DNA of 64,000 nt from Phytopseudomonas dryadis (GTDB lineage: Bacteria > Pseudomonadota > Gammaproteobacteria > Pseudomonadales > Pseudomonadaceae), in NCBI RefSeq assembly GCF_004327355.1, contig NZ_QJUM01000027.1, positions 27,473 through 91,472 of the forward strand. The letters run 5' to 3'. Shown here one piece after another: positions 12,401 through 27,400 of the stretch; position 1 is the stretch's first letter, and every line of letters starts with the position of its first letter. Under the pieces are notes generated by a model, which ran no database searches, was not told the origin of the DNA, and saw nothing but the letters and a program-made list of their open reading frames with translations. Position numbers and translations under genes: made by a program.

Positions 12401-15400
12401 ACCTGCGCCAGGGGCTGCTGGCTGCCCTCGATGCGGGCGCCGACGGCCATGGGCAACGGCAGCCAGGAATGCTCGGACAGTTCCAAAGTCACCGTGAATG
12501 GGTTGGCGACGCCCTCACCCGGCTCCAGGAACAGCTCCCGTGCCCTGGACTGGCGCACCACGCCGTAGATGTCTTCCACCTGCAGGTCGAGCCTGAAGTT
12601 CTGCCCGCCGGGCAGCCCGGCCGGCAGGCGCAGGCGGGTGTCGCTCAGGGCCTGCCCGAGCAGGCTGGCCGGCTGGCCGTTGACGCTCAGGGCAAGGCTG
12701 CGCGTGGCCCCGTCGGGCAGGCCGAGGGGCAGTGGCTGCGCCGCCTGAACCCGGGCCCCGGCCAGGGGTTCGAACAGCGCGGTGGAAGCCGCGCCCAGAC
12801 CATAAGGCAGTTCGAACAGCTGCACACCCTGGCTGGCGAAACCCAGGGCGAGGCGGTTGTGCTCCATGGCCAGGGCACTGCTGCGCTGGGTCAAAGCCAG
12901 CCGGCTGCCGGCGATCGGCTGAGCGCTGGCCAGATCCAAAGCGACCAGACTGTAGCCCTGGGCCTCGGCGCGCTCGACCCAGAGCAGATTGCCGGCCAGG
13001 TACAACTGGCTGACAGCGGCGCCGCCGAGTAGCTCGCTACGCTGACGATCATGCAGGTCGTAGCGCCAGGCGCGCTCGCCGGAGCGGTAGAACAGTTGGT
13101 CGCCGTCGAAGGCCAGTTGCTGAACGTCGCCGCCCAGCTGCGCACTGAGTTCGCTGACCGGCTGTGCGACTTCGGCACCCAGGTCGACCAGGAACACCCG
13201 CCCGCTTTCGCTCAGCGCCACCACCAGGGAACCCCAGGCCGACAACTGGCGCAGGTTCTCCTGGGCGGTCACCGTCAGGCTGCGGGTCTGGCTCAGGTCG
13301 TCCAGGGCGGCGAGCTGCAGGCTGCCACCGCTGGCTACCAGCAGGTACTGTCTGGACAGTGCCAGGGCCTTGGTTTCCAGGCCGTTGAACAGGGTTCGGG
13401 CAGACAAACCTGCCTGCCGCGACAGGGCCTGCACACGCTGCGCCTGGGGCTGCAGCACGAACCAGTGCGTGGCACTGCCCAGCACGTCGCTGGCCGCCTG
13501 GGTGAAGGCCTGTTCGGGATACAGGGTCGATTGCCAGGCACCGTCGGCATCCTGGCTCAGCAGTTGCGCACCGTAGTTGTCGGCAGCCACCAGCAATTGG
13601 CCATCGCGCAGCGCCAGGCCGGTGACGCTGCCGCGGGTGGCGACCTGCGCCTCGCGGCTGTCGTACAGCGATACAGGGCCGGCGCTGCCGCGCACCGGCG
13701 CCAGCACCTGCCCCTCGCTGCCGCCCAGCCACAGCTTGCCGCCGGCCCACTGGGCGGCGCTCACCGAGGCGGCGCGCAGCGGCCAGTCGCCGACCCGCTG
13801 CGCGGTGGCGGCGTCGATCAGTTGCAGCCGCTCGCGGCCCACGGCCAGCAGCTGGCCCGGCAGAGAGAACAGACGCTCGGCGCGCAGGCCGTCGTGGCTG
13901 ACGCTGCCCTTGAGCTGGGCATCCAGGCGCCACAGGCGTCCGGCACGGTCCAGCAACTGCAGGTGGTCGCCGCTGCGCACCAGGCTCAACAGGCCCTCGC
14001 CGTCGAACGATGCCAGACGCTCGCCACTGGCCGAAAGACGCAGCACCTGGCTGGCGGTCATGACCAGGAAGCCATCGGCATACGGCATCAGTTGGCGCAC
14101 CCCGGCGCTCAGGGTCTGGCTGCCACTACTGCTCAATTGCGCGCCGAGGGCGTCGATCCAGTATAGCTCACGGCCGCTGGCGGCGAGGATACGCTCACCC
14201 TGTACCGCCAGGTGGCTGAGGGGCGCGCTCAGGCTCAACTGGCCGGCGACCTCCAGCCCCCGCTGCGGATCGAGCAGGCTCAGTCCGAAGCCCTTGACGC
14301 TGACCAGCAGGTAGTGATGCAGGTAATCCATGGCGCCGATCTCGCCGGCCAGCCGCTGACGCAGCCCCTGGGCATCATGCAGCTCGGCGCCTCGGGCCAG
14401 CCAGTGGCCTCCGACGCCTGGCAGCATCTGCTCGAACGGCACCCGAGTATCCTCGACCTGCAGCGTCCAGGCATCCACCACTCGGGCGCTCCAGCTGCGT
14501 TCCTGGCGATTGCCCAGCTCGTCGTCGATCTGTGCGCGTACCCGCAGGGCGTCGATGCCGGCCGGCAATAGCAGGCTCAGCCGATCGCTGCCGCTGGCCA
14601 GCAGGCGGTCGTTGCCGTCCAGGACTTCCAGGCTCAAACGGTAGGCCACGGCGTCCACGCCGGTCAGTTGCAGCTCGACCTGGCTGCCGGCATAGAGGAT
14701 GCTCGGTAGTCCGACCAGTTGCGGCTGCGGCAGTTGCTGGGCCGGCGCCACGCGCAGGTTGAGCTGCTGCTCGCTGTAGTGGAAATCCTCGCCGAAGAAG
14801 GCCCGGGCGCGCAGGCCGAAGCTCTCTTGTACGCTGACCTGGGGCAGGCGCAGGCTGAAGCGGCCCTGCTGGTCGGCTACCAGCAGGCGCTGCAGCAACT
14901 GGCCATTGAAGCTCAGCAGCTCGATCTCGACCCAGGCCGGCTGCTCGCCAACCTGATAGCTCAGTTCGAGGATGCTGCCCTCGGCAAATACCTGGTTGTT
15001 GCCTGCGCCGCTCAGGGTCAGGCTGCTGCTCGGCTGGTTCGGCTTGCCGTTGAGGGTCAGCGGCTGCACGCCGGCGGGATCCTGCCATTGATAGCTGGCG
15101 CCGCCGCTGGCCGGCATGGCCAACCAGGCGAAGCCCTGGCGCAGGCCGCTGATCAGCGCCTGGGGCTGGCCGTCACGGCTCAGGCCGGCGCCCTGCCCCT
15201 GGCTGCCAGCGGCGAAGCCCGCAGCCAGCGGCAGGCGCGCGCCGGCACTGAGCACCACGCCATCGCTTAGGCTCAAGCTGGCGGCCTGGACATTGCCTGC
15301 GGGCACCGTCAGTTGTACGGATTGTTCGCCGGCGTGATCCTGCAACAGCAGGCTCGGACTGGCCGGCGAATTGGCGATCAGCCAGGCCCGCCCCTGGCTC

Positions 15401-18400
15401 AGCGGCCGGCCGAGGTAGCCGTCCAGCTCGCCCTGATACCACAGCGGCTGCGCCGCCAGCACACGGCCCTGCTCGTCGCGCAGGCTGACGTCGGCACGGC
15501 CCAGGGCGGCCTCGGCGGCAAGCGGCAGGCCACTGACCAGCACGCCGAACGGCAGGCGGGTAACTTCGGCGTCCAGCGCTTCGCGGGCCGGCGCGCTTAC
15601 CGCCAGGGGCTCGACCACCAGTTGCTGCATGGACTCCTGGCGCTGCAGCGACACCAGCCGGCCAGCGCTGAAGACCAGGGCCTCGCGCTCGCCGCCCAGG
15701 GCGCCGAGCCGTTCGCCGCCGCGCCAGGCCTGCCAGCTGTCGCCGTACAGGTCGTCGGCGACCCGCAGCCAGCTCAGTTCGCCATCGAAGACAGCCTCGG
15801 CGATCCGCCCTTGCACCGTCAACTCGACACTTTCGCCCAGGCTCCAGCCCTGGGTGTCATGCACCAGGCGCTGGCGCTGCGCCGTGGTAGCGCTCCAACT
15901 GAGCAACTGGTCGCCATCCAGGGCGAAGCCCTGACGATCCGCCAACGCCAGGTTGGCGACGCGCGCCAGTTGCGGCAGGCGGGTATCGTCCAGTTGCAGC
16001 AGTTGCAGGCCGGCGTCGGTCAGCACCGCCAGGCGCTGGGCATCCACCTGCACCTGACGTATCGGCTCGTCAATACTGATCCCGACCAGCTCGCTGAAAC
16101 CACTGGCGTGTACGGCGTAGCCGCCGAACTGCTGGCCGTGACGGACGAACAGCAGATCGCCGTTACCGCCGACCAGGGTGCCGCCGATGGCCTGCTCCTG
16201 GGCGCTGCTCCAGGCGCCGTCCTGCCAGCGCCAGAAGCGCAGGTAATCCTGGCCGTCACGGCGTACCTGGGCGACCAGGCCGCTGCCGGTGAAGGCCAGT
16301 TGCTGCACACGGCCGGCGTCGCGGCTCTCCAGTTCACCGTCGAGGGTGCGGATGCGGTAACCGTCGCGCTGGCGGTTCTCGACCCAGGCGGCACCCGCCT
16401 GATGCCCCGGCAGGGCGATCAGCTGGCTGGCGCTGAAACCTGTATCGATACCCTCGCGGCGGCTCTCGGCCTGCAGGTAGGCCAGTTTGTCCAGTTGCCG
16501 GCTGGCCCGCTTCTCGTGGCCGGAGCGGTCGCGCAGCAACGCCTCGATACGCAGGGCGCTGCCCTGGGTGGCACTGTTCCACACCTGGCGCTGGGCGCTG
16601 AACGGCAGCGTGACCGGGCTGTCGGCATCGCTGGGGTCGAACAGTTGCAGCTGCGAACTGCTGGCGAAATCGCTCATGCTCGCCGGCGGCGGCGCCTGCA
16701 GCCACAGCTGGGAACCGGCCAGCAGGGTGCTCGCCGGTTGCAGATCGAGTTCGATGGCCTCGTCGATGCCCTGGTCGACGCGGATATTGAGGATCCGCTG
16801 GCTGCGCAAGATACGCTGGTTCCATGGCGCCTCCAGGCGCAGCACCAGCACGCCGTCGGCCTCCACGGCCGGCATGTTCAGGTCGAGTTCGAGGATTTCT
16901 TCGCCGTCGGCGCTGCGGCTCAGCAGGCGCGGCGCCGGATTGGCCGGGTGCTGCGGATCGCCGGCCACGTCCAGGTACAGGCTGGCCTGCTCCAGCTGAC
17001 GCAGGCGCACACGCACATTCAGCGGCTCGCCGGCCTGCACGGTGTGGCCATCGGCCGGTGCGATGAAGTCCAGTTCGGGCGCGCCTTTCAGGCCATCGTA
17101 AGGCTGCAGGGCGATGCTCGCGGTATCGCTGACCAGGCCATTGAGGTCGATGGCCCGGGCGGCGATGCGGATCGGCTGGCTGGCATCGGCCGGTACCGCC
17201 AGCGACAGGCGGTTCGGATCGCTCAGACGCTGGCAGGCAGCCGCGTCGGCGAAGGGATCGCTGCTGGTGCTGTCGACGCAGGCCTCGACCCGCTCGACAC
17301 CGTAGCGGTCGTAGCTGCGCAGGATCACCTCGGTGGTCTCGCCCCGGGCCACGAACTCGCCGTCCAGCGGCGCGATGATCGCCAACTGCGGCGGCGTCTG
17401 GTCGGCCAGCAGGTCGTAGCCGACCTGGAAATATCGGTAGCCTGGTACTGCGTCCAGGCCGAAGCCCACACGCAGCTCGGCGGTCAGCGGCGCCGACGCC
17501 AGAGGGCTGCCCGGCAGGTCGCGCAGGCGCGGGTGCTGCACGCTGAGACTGGCCACGCCGCTGGCGCGGTCGAAGATGGCCGGCGCATAGCGGCCATCGA
17601 GCAGGCGAATTTCCGTGGAACGCACCAGTTCCAGGTCGCCATCGATGCGGAAGCGCAGTTCGGCCGGAGTGCTTTCTTCCACCGGGGTCGGCAGGGTCTC
17701 GAAATGACCGAGGCTGAGGTCGGGGGCGCTGACCTGGGCGTCGAAGCGGCGCTCCACGCTGTTGCGACCGTCGCTGGCCCGCAGCAGCAGGCTGAAACCC
17801 TGGTACTCACCCTGCAGGTCGAGGCTGAACACACCCTTGTCGATAGTGACCCAGTCGGTTCTGTAGGTCTGGCCGCCGTCGCTGGACAGACGGTAGGCGA
17901 AGCTCAGCTTGTCGGCCGGCTGCATGTTGTCCTGGGCGCTGACCTGGAACTGATAACGGCTACCCAGCTTGAGCTGGGTGGCGGCGTTCAACGGTTGGCC
18001 GTTGCCCAGCAGCACCTGCAGCGAATCCTGACGTGGCGCGAGCCGGTCTTCGGCCTGGTAGACGCCGCTGTAGACGCCGCCGCGGATCAGTTGGTTGTCG
18101 CGCGCCAGGTTGCCGGCCACGTCACCCAGGCCGCTCAGGGTCACCTGATAGAGGGCATTGGCTTCCAACTGTGCATCGCTGCGCAGACGCAGTTCCAGGC
18201 GGTTGCCCTGGCTCAGCGGCGTGATGAAGCGTTGGCTGACGTCTTCGCTCGGCTCGACGCGCTCCTGGTAGTCACGGAACTGCTTGATCACCTGGAAGCC
18301 CTGGGCCATCAGCGGTTCGTCGGCCTCCAGCAGCAGGGTTTCGCGGGCGCCCAGGGCGCTGACCAGGCGCACGTCCGGCGGGCTGTCGTCAATCGTTCGC

Positions 18401-21400
18401 AGCCACTGCTCGGCGGTGCTGTCGACGCGCTCACCGCTGGTCTCGCGCAGCAGGCTGACCTGGTACTGCCAGCCCGCCTGGCTGCGCGGTGCGACGAAGC
18501 TCAGGCCGCCGTCGTCGAGGCTGAAGGCGACCCGATTGCTGGCGCTCGGCACTATGCCCTGGCCGGCCGGGAACCAGTGCAGACTGAGGCCTTCGGACAG
18601 GCCCTGGGCGCTGACCCGCACCGGCGTGCCGCCGCTGTCGCTGACCACCTGACCGCCGCCATGGCCAGACGTCACGGCAATGATGCTCAGGGGTTCGACC
18701 ACCGCCAGGGCGGTGGGCAGGATCTGCCGCTGCTGGCCGCTGCGCACCTGCAGGCTGTACAGGCCGGGCTGCTCCAGGCTCAGGTTGAAGCTCAGGCGGT
18801 CGCCCTCGGCATTCACCTGGAACTGCTCGCGGCCCAGCACCCGCTCGCCAATCTGCACTTCGTCGACGTACTGCAACTGCTGGCCGTGCAAGGCGTAGCT
18901 GCGCGCTACACCGGTGATACTACGGTTGGGGGCCAGGGCATCCAGACGCACTTGAACGGCACCGAAGAAGTCCACGCTGTCCACCAGCCATGGCAGGTCG
19001 AAGCGCACCTCGGCGCCGTCCAGCCAGCTCAGCGGCGCCCGCTCGAGTTCCAGGCGGTACAGCGAGGCTGGCTGGAAGCTGCCGTCGGCGACGGCCGTAC
19101 GTATTTCCCGGCCCTGCACCTGGGTACGGCCATCGATGGGCTCGCCGGCGATGTCGGACAGCTTCAGTTGGGCGTCCCGCCAGGCATAGTCGGCGCCGCT
19201 GAAACGCAAGCCGAGCGGATCGGCAGGCGCTGCCAGGCTGTCCGGGGTCAACGCCCAGCTGTTGTTCAGCGGAATCTGCGCGTTGAAATACTGGTTGCCA
19301 TTGCGCCAGGCCAGCAGTTCGCCATGCAGCTCCAGTTGAGCCAGCGAGCCGACCTCGCTGCTGCCCACGGCGATGGCCGCGACTTCACGGGCACTCAGCG
19401 CACGCTGCGCGTCCAGCTCCAGGTCGAAGAGCTGCAGCCGGCCAGCGTCCAGCCAGGCCAGCAGTTCGCCCTGGCTGGTCAGTTGCTCGACACGCGCCGG
19501 CAGGCTCAGTTCACCCAGCAGCGGCTCGCCACGACCACGCAGCAGCGCTGCGCGATGCAGCAGTTGCAGGCTGCTGGCGCCCTGCAGGTACAGGCGGGAA
19601 CCGTCGACCCACAGGCGACGAGCATCCTGCAGACCGTGGGCATGGCTGGCCAGCAGTTGGCTGGCATCGCGGACGCTTCGCACTTCCAGGCGGTCGGCGA
19701 ACAACAGGTAGAGGGCGCGGGCGTCCTGGGCCAGGTCGATCAGCGCACTGCCGCCGTCGACCGGTAGCTCCTCGAGCTCGGGCCCCTGCACCTGGCCGCG
19801 GAACAGCCGCTCGCCGGCGCGCAGCAGCAACAGGTCACCGGCCAGGCGCAACTGCTGGTAGTCGACCCGACGGCTGTTGGCCAGGGGCGCCAAGGCCTTG
19901 GGCGCGTACAGGTTGCTCAGGTCGAAGACCTGCACCTGGGCGTTCTGGTCGAGCACTGCGGCATGGCCATCGCTCAGGGCGATGTCGCGCACCACCGCAG
20001 CGGCCTGCCAGCGAGCCAGCAGTTGCGGGGTACTGCCGTCGAGCAGGCTGGACAACTGCAGGTCACGGCCATTGGCGGTCAGCAGCAGGTCGCCATGGCG
20101 GCGGTAGTGGCTGACGCCATCGAGCTGGCGGCGCGCCGGCAACTCGATACGCAGGCTGCTGTCACGGGCGGTGTCGCCGCTGAAGCCCTGATTGCTGACC
20201 TCGATCAGCAGACCGCCCAAGGTGTCGGTCGGCACGCCGAAGCTCAGCAGGTCGGCACGCTCCAGGCGCACGTCGCTCAGTTGGCGGCCATTGATGCGTA
20301 CCAGGCTGCCTTCGCCGAAGCCACGGCCTTGCAGGCCGATGGTCTCGCCGGCGTTGTAGATGAAGCGCTTGCTCTGCGCCGCCAGGGTGCCGCTGAGGCG
20401 GTCGTAGAGGCCGGCCTGATCGATCTGCGGATCGGCCACGTAGGTGATGGCCGCCGCGCGGAAGTCGCTGAAGCCGCCCTGCACCAGCTTCAGCCCCACC
20501 GGCAGGTTGCGCGCCGGCGAGTTGGCCAGCCCCGGCATGCGGAAGCGGATGCTGTTCTCGTCGCGGTAGAGGATATCGTTGGCCGCCACCGGCTGGCCGC
20601 CGACTTCCAGGCGCATGTCTGTGCCGAAATTGTAGCCCTGCACGCTGATCTCGGCGCCGCCCCGCCAACTGGCCTGGCGTGGCGAGATGGCGTCCAGCAG
20701 TGGCTGGCCGGCACTGTCGGCGACGAAGGCAAAGCGGTAGTCGCCGTTCAGACTGCGGCCCTGCTGGTCACGCAGGGCGGCACCGAGCAGCACTTGGTAC
20801 TGCTTGCCATCCTGCAGAGCGCTGCTGGGGCGCAGCACCAGGCGGCCGACACCCACCTGGGCGACCTGGCTGGCCACCGGCGCGCCGTCGAGCAGCAGTT
20901 GTACCAGCTCGCTGCCCTGGTCGCGCAACTGACTGTTGTCGAGCAGGCGGTTGAACTGCACCTCGATGGCGCCGTCGCGCGACAGGCGATCCCCGGGCTG
21001 CGGCTGCTGCGAGAGAACGGTCAGATTCTGGTAGGCCAGGGTATTCAGACTGCCACCCAAATGGGTGGCTGCCTCGAGGCTCGGCAGCGGGTTTTCCGCC
21101 GCCACCCCGTCGAGGTAGACGAAGGCGCTGCCGGCGTACAGCGCCTGGCTGCCCAGGGACAGGCTGTTGGCGTTGCCGAGCACGCTGAAGTAGTCGAGCA
21201 GGCCGATGCTGGTCTGGGTGTTGCCGTTGAGCCAGGCGGAAATGTCGAACAGTTGTACATCGCCCTGGCCGCCGGCCACGTAGAGGGTCTGCCCGGCCAG
21301 CTGCAGTTGGCCGGCGAAGAGGTCGCCGAGGCTGACCAGATAGGCCAGCTTGAGGTCGGCGACCGGAGTCGCCCCCTGCTCGCTGTCGAGGGCGAACAGT

Positions 21401-24400
21401 TGCACCGTGGCGCTGCTGCCGCTGGATACCAGCAGACGCTCGGCGGATACCAGCAGGTCCTGCGGGGTGAAGGGGTTGCCGGCCTGGTCGCGGGTGGCTA
21501 CACGGCGCACTGAGCGGAACTCGCCGCTGGCCAGTTCCAGCTCCAGCAACTGTTGCTGCTGCGGCAGGGTCAGCCACAGGCTGGAACCGAACAGACGTAG
21601 GCGGCCCGGCACGCCGCCAAGCTGAGCGGTGCCGATCAGGCCCAGGTCGACCAGCTCGAGGTCGCTGCCGATGCGGTACTGGCGTACCCCTTCGCGAGAG
21701 GCGACGTAGAGCAGGTCGTCACGGCTGGCCAGAGCGCTGATCTCGCCAGCCAGGTCGAGCTCGGCGATCAGCGCCGGTTCCGCCGGCAGGGTCAGGTCGA
21801 AGTGCAGCAGTTTGCGACCACCCGCAACGAACAATTGTCGGTCGTTGATGGCCAGGTCGACGAAGCCGTTCGGCGCCAGACCATTGGGCGCTTCATAGTG
21901 GTAGAGCTTGGCGCCGCCAGCGAACGCCTTGGAGAGAATCTGCGGGTTGACCGGATCGCTGATATCGGCCACCAACAGGCGCGCCGCGGTACTGGTCAGA
22001 CGCGCCAGACGACCCTGGCTGTCGAGTTTGTCGAAGCTGCCACCGGTCACCGCGTAGAGCAACTGGCTGGCGCCGTCGTCGAGGCGGACGATGGCGGAAA
22101 TCGGGCTGGCCATTTCCGCCGGCAGCTCGACTGAGCCAGTGGGCACACCGGTGTAGAAGTAGTCAGTCGGGGCGACACTCTGCTCGCCTGGGAACAGCTC
22201 GCTCTCGACCAGCACCTGGGCCTTGCCGAAGCTGCCGGCCGGCACTCGTACCTGGGCGTGGTTGCTGCTGAGGATCTTCAGGTCGCCAGCCAGGGCGCCG
22301 GCGAAACGTACCTGCATGAAGTGATTGAAGCCACGGCCGTACAGAGTCACCAGGTTACCGCCCTGGGGCGGTCCGGTCTTGGGCTGCAGGTCGTCGATCT
22401 CGATCTGCGGCAATACGGTCATGGCACCCTGGCGCAGGTAGGCGAGGTTCTGATCGAGACGCTCAACCTTCACCGCCAGGCTGGCGCTGACGCCGCCAAG
22501 TTGCAGATCCGGCACCGCCACCCGCAGCTCGTCGTCAGCCAGTGTCAGCAGTTGTTCGGCGCCCAGGCGGGTCTCGCCGAGCCAGACCGCCAGTTGCTCC
22601 TTGGCCAGGCCGAAGCCGCTGCCCTTGATCAGCGCGGTTTCGCCGCCAGTGGCGTGGAAGTAGTGCAGGCCGGCGACGCCATCGACTTCGCGCTGTACCT
22701 TGCTGATCAGCGGCCGGATACCGCTGCGCCGCTCCAGCAGCAGGACGAAGGGCTGGCGCAGGGCATGACCCTGCAGGTCGGTCAGGGCAGTGCCGACTTC
22801 GATGCGCAACGGGCCCTGGTAATCGCCCTTGATGCGGATGTCGATGCGCCCGCCACGCAGGGTGTTGCTGCCGCTCATCTCGAAGGCGTCCGCGGCCAGC
22901 GCCGCACCACCCTCGCCGAGAATGCGTACGGCCTGGCTCACATGCGCCGGGTCGCTGTTGATCAGGTTGTTGAAGGCAATGCCGATGCTTTCGCCGTTGC
23001 CCAGGATACCGCCGTTGCCCGGCGTGCTGGAGGCAACTGCGAGATACGGCTGGGTATTGATCTGCACGCCCTTGCCATTGCCCTGCATGACCTGGCCGCC
23101 AACGCCGAGCAGCTCACCGCCCTGCGTGTACTGCTGCCAGTAGATGGTCTGGTAGACGCCGTCGGCGTCGGCTTCGAGCAGTAGATACGTGTTGCCACTG
23201 CCGACACTGATCAGCCCCTGCTGCACCTGCAGGCTCAGTTGGCTGAGGGCGGTACTGATCGACTCGGCATCGACCTGGCCACGCTCGATGGCCTGCACGC
23301 GGTAGTCGAGCTGCTCGCCGAAGCCGCGGAAGGTCGCCAGATACAACTGCTTGTCGCGCAGATAGAGCACGTACAACTGGCCATTGAGCCACTGCACATC
23401 CACCGGGGCACCGAGCAGATCGGCCTTCAGGCTGCCGTCGAAGGGAATGGTCGGCAACGGCGCCTGCATGCCCAGCTCGTTGCGCGCCAACGGCAGGAAG
23501 CGCACGTAACCGGTACCCAGGTCGTTGGCCGCGGCCACCGCCAGGGCGCCACGCTCGCGCTCCACGGCCAGATCCAGGGCACGGTGGTTGGGCAGGCTCA
23601 GGCCGGCCACCAGCAGCGGCCGGGCCAGGTCGTTGATGTCGACCACCTGCACGCCATCGCGGTCGTTGGCCAGGTAGACCAGGCTGTCGAGCACCTCCAG
23701 CCCCAGCACTGGCTGCGCCAGACGCAGTTGAGACAAGCGAATCGGTCGCTCCCACAGGCCGATGTCGTAGATTTCCAGGCCGGCAGTCATCAGGAAGCGG
23801 TTGCCGGTGGTGGCCGCGGCGCCGGCCTTGACCCCGACGAACAGACGATCCTCGACCACCTGGGCGGCGCCGATCTGCATCGGCGGATAGTTGGGCAGGA
23901 TGACGCCCAGGCCCTGCGGCAGCGTGTAGGAGATCGAGCCGACCTTGACCTCGCGGGTCTGGGCGCCACTGGGGATGCGCAGGTACAGGTCGTAGATGTC
24001 CGGGTCTATCACCCCAGGCACGATAAAGCTGAAGCGACGCTGGGTCTCGACGTCGTCGTGCAGGTCGATGCTGATCTGCCCCGGCTCTTCCACCAGCGGG
24101 CTGCGCCCGGTGTACAGCTCGGTGTCGCCATGGCGTGCGCGCAGCACCACCCGGGTGCCGGGCAGCAGCACGTCCTGGTCGGCGTCGATCTGCACGCGGG
24201 TACCACCGGTCTTGCTGGCGGCATCCGGGCTGATACGGTAAACGACCTTGTCCAGGGCCTGCTCGGCACCGATCATGATGGCGCCGAGGTAATCGTCGCG
24301 CAGACCGCCGTCATCCAGGCGCAGGTGCCACTGGCCCGGGGTCAGCGGCAGCATGTCCAGGGCATGGGCGGGGATCGCCAGTTGCTCGGCACCGAGCCAC

Positions 24401-27400
24401 TGCAATTGTACCGGGTACTGGTTGATGAAGCCCTTGACGCTGCTGGAGAAGCCGCTGCCGTGGATACGGATTTCATCCTGGGTGCCGCGGTGCACCCGGG
24501 CGTTGTCCAGGGAGCGGATGCGCGGCTGGATAGCACCAGCGGGCGCCACCTGAAAGTCCACCTGATAGGGTGCCCATAGCCCGGCACCACGCAGGTTGCG
24601 GGCCTGCTCGACGCGCAGGCGCAGGTGCGCTTCAGGGGTAGCGGTGAAACGCAGGGCGAAGCGCGTGGCGGACTGACCGTCACCGTTGAGCGCCTGCAGG
24701 CTCGGTGGCGTCAGCGGCCGCGCCTCGTTGCCCAGGTCGAGCAGTTGCAGGCTGCCGGCGGCGTCCAGCGAAGCCAGGGTCACCGGCTCGTTGAAGGTCA
24801 GCTCGATGGCCTGCTCGCTGGCCGGGACCACGCCGTCCTGCCGCACGCTGGCGTCCAGCACCAGGGCGCCGGGCAGCTCCAGCAGGGTCAGGCCGTCGGT
24901 GCCGGAACCGGCCACCAGACGGTTGTTGAACAGATCCAGGGCCTCGATGCGCTCCTGGTTGCCGGCCGACACCACCCGCGGTTGCAGCGGCTCGCTGAGG
25001 TCGAGCACCACCACGCCGCTGTCGGCGGCGACGAACAGCAGGTTACCGGCCAGGCGCAAACGCACACCGCGGCCGGGGCTGGCCTGCAAGGCACTGCCCA
25101 GATCCACCTGCACGCGCTGCTGCGGCTGCTCGCGATCGATGATCTCCAACCCGCGACTGCCCACCGCAACCAGCAGGTAGCGGCCGTAGGCCAGGGCATC
25201 CTGTGGGTTGCCGGCGAAGCTGAAGCTACGCGTCTGGCTCGGGTCGAACAGGTTCAGGGCGCGAATCTCGCCATCCTTGCCGTCGATCGGCACCGCCAGG
25301 GACTCCGTCCAGCCCGGGCAGTTGGCCCAGGCGGCGCTGCGCAGGTTGCCGCCGCTGAACAGCCAGCCGTCCTCGAACTGCAGCAGGGCGCCGCCCTGGA
25401 GGGCCTCGGGGCCGGCCAGGCGTACCGGATCGTCGCCGTCCTGGTAGTTCAGCGCCAGCAGCGGGCGACCACTCGATGGACCCGTGGCGAAAGCACAGGT
25501 CTGGCTGTCCGGTGGCTCGGCCTCCACCGACACCGAGGCGGCGTAAAGCCCGGCGCCGTGCTTGATCAGGCGACTGATGGGCGCCCGCAGGTCTTCTTCG
25601 TGGATCAGTTGCAGGCCGTTCTGCTCGTCCAGGTTCAGGCGGGCCACACCGCCCAGGCCGCTGGCCACGTAAAGGCGCTTGCGCCAGGTGTTTTCTTCCC
25701 ACTCCAGGGTCGGGGTGACGCGCAGCGAATCGATACCGACCGGGAAATCCTGGCCGGCCTGGCGGTCGAGGATCTGCTGCTCTTCCTCGCTCGGCTCGAC
25801 CGAACCAGCGAACAGGGCGGCGCCTGCCAGGCGTGCTTCGATGGCCATCGCCTGGGACTTGAGCGTCAGCCGCTGGACATCGCTGGGCAGTGACATCGCG
25901 CCACCGACCAACTGCGGCTTGGCCGGATCCTGCACGGAGAAGCTCGCCGCACGGTAGGTTTCCGGCAGCCAGCCGCCGGCCACCAGGGCCTGGCGGGTGT
26001 AGCCATTGACCATGTAGCCGCCGTTGCTGAGCGCCACGCCGGTATCCTGATCGATCCATACATCACTGGGGAAGATCAGCGAAGGATGCAGTTCGGAGAG
26101 CTTGCGCAGGCCGTAGCCGAAGCCCTTTTCGCCACTCAGACGAGCCTGGTTGCCGTAGCGGTCTTCGCCCAGCACCTCGGCCCGGCCCGGCGCGCCACGC
26201 GGGGTGAGAACGCGCATGCGGTCGCTGGCCAACACCTCGATCCGGCTCGCGGGCAAGCCGCCGATACGCACCTTGAGGCCATCCTGCACGCTGTTACCGG
26301 GCTCGAAGCCTTCACCGGTAATGGTGACCGAGCTGTCGCCGGATACCGGCCCCCAGAGCGGTGCCAGGGCGTCGAAACGGATGGGTGCGTCGACCAGCAG
26401 CGCACCTTCGAGCACCGCCTGCTGCCAGATGCCATCGCGCAGCACCGCCAGGGTCAGGTCGTAGTACCCGGCATGGGCCAGGGCCGGCACACTGACCTTG
26501 AGCACCGCCGGGGTATTGTCGCCGTCACGGGTGACACCTTCGATCTGCAGGGCGCGGTCGCCGGCATACAGACGCACATGCGCCAGGTTGGCCGGCAGTC
26601 CCAGGACGCTGACACTGACCAGACTGGCACTGTCGCGAGCGATCCGGCGCGGCACCACAGCCTGGATCGACAGCGCATCGTCGCGCCCGCCGCGGTAAGT
26701 CAGGGCCACCCGCTGAGCACTGGCCAGACGCTGCAACACCATCACCTGGTCACTGTTGCCGAGCGGCTTGACCGAGGCCACCCCGGCCTCCACCAGCAGA
26801 GTCAGCGAATCGCCGCTCTGCAGGCGCTCGGCCGCACCGGCGTCAAGCAGCAGGCGGGCATCGTTGTTGACGATCTGCACACTGGCGGCCAGCCTGCCGC
26901 CCTGGGCATCGAGCAGGGCGAAGCGGGCCAGGTTGGCCGGATACAGGTCGATGGCCTTGTTGAAACGCGCCACCAGTTGCAGGCTGCCATCGGGCTGGCG
27001 GTCGAGGATGCGGTTCTGCGGGTCGACGGCGATCAGCTTGAGCAGCACGTCGGGTACCACCTGCAACAGGCTGCCCTGGGCATCCACGCCGCCGGCATGG
27101 GCCGAGTAGTCGCCGGCCACCACGCTCTCCACCACGCCGCCGGCGGACAGGCTGTCGCCCGCCTTGGGCCGCAGCGGATCCGTTACGTCGACCATCAGCA
27201 CACCCTTGTCACCCCGCGCCACGTAGAGGGTGTTGGCGTTCAGGTCGAGATCGAATACATGGCCGATGTCGTTGAGCCGCGCCACGATCACCGGCGCCTG
27301 CGGGTTCTGCAGGTCGACCACGGCGATGCCGCTGGCGCCGGCGGCCACGTAGGCGTAGCGGCCCTGCAGGGTCACCCGGGTGCCCGGCAGATCCAGGCCG

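Noticed and set aside
9367..13032. Long open frame on the plus strand (1,221 codons)
   Set aside because: Also antisense to the giant gene; the minus strand shows real domains (invasin-type Big_1, Ig) at the same place.
15313..19767. Very long open frame on the plus strand (1,484 codons)
   Set aside because: It is the antisense of the giant minus-strand gene; it has no ribosome site and its low-complexity product (rich in Q, A, G, L) is typical of GC-rich shadows.
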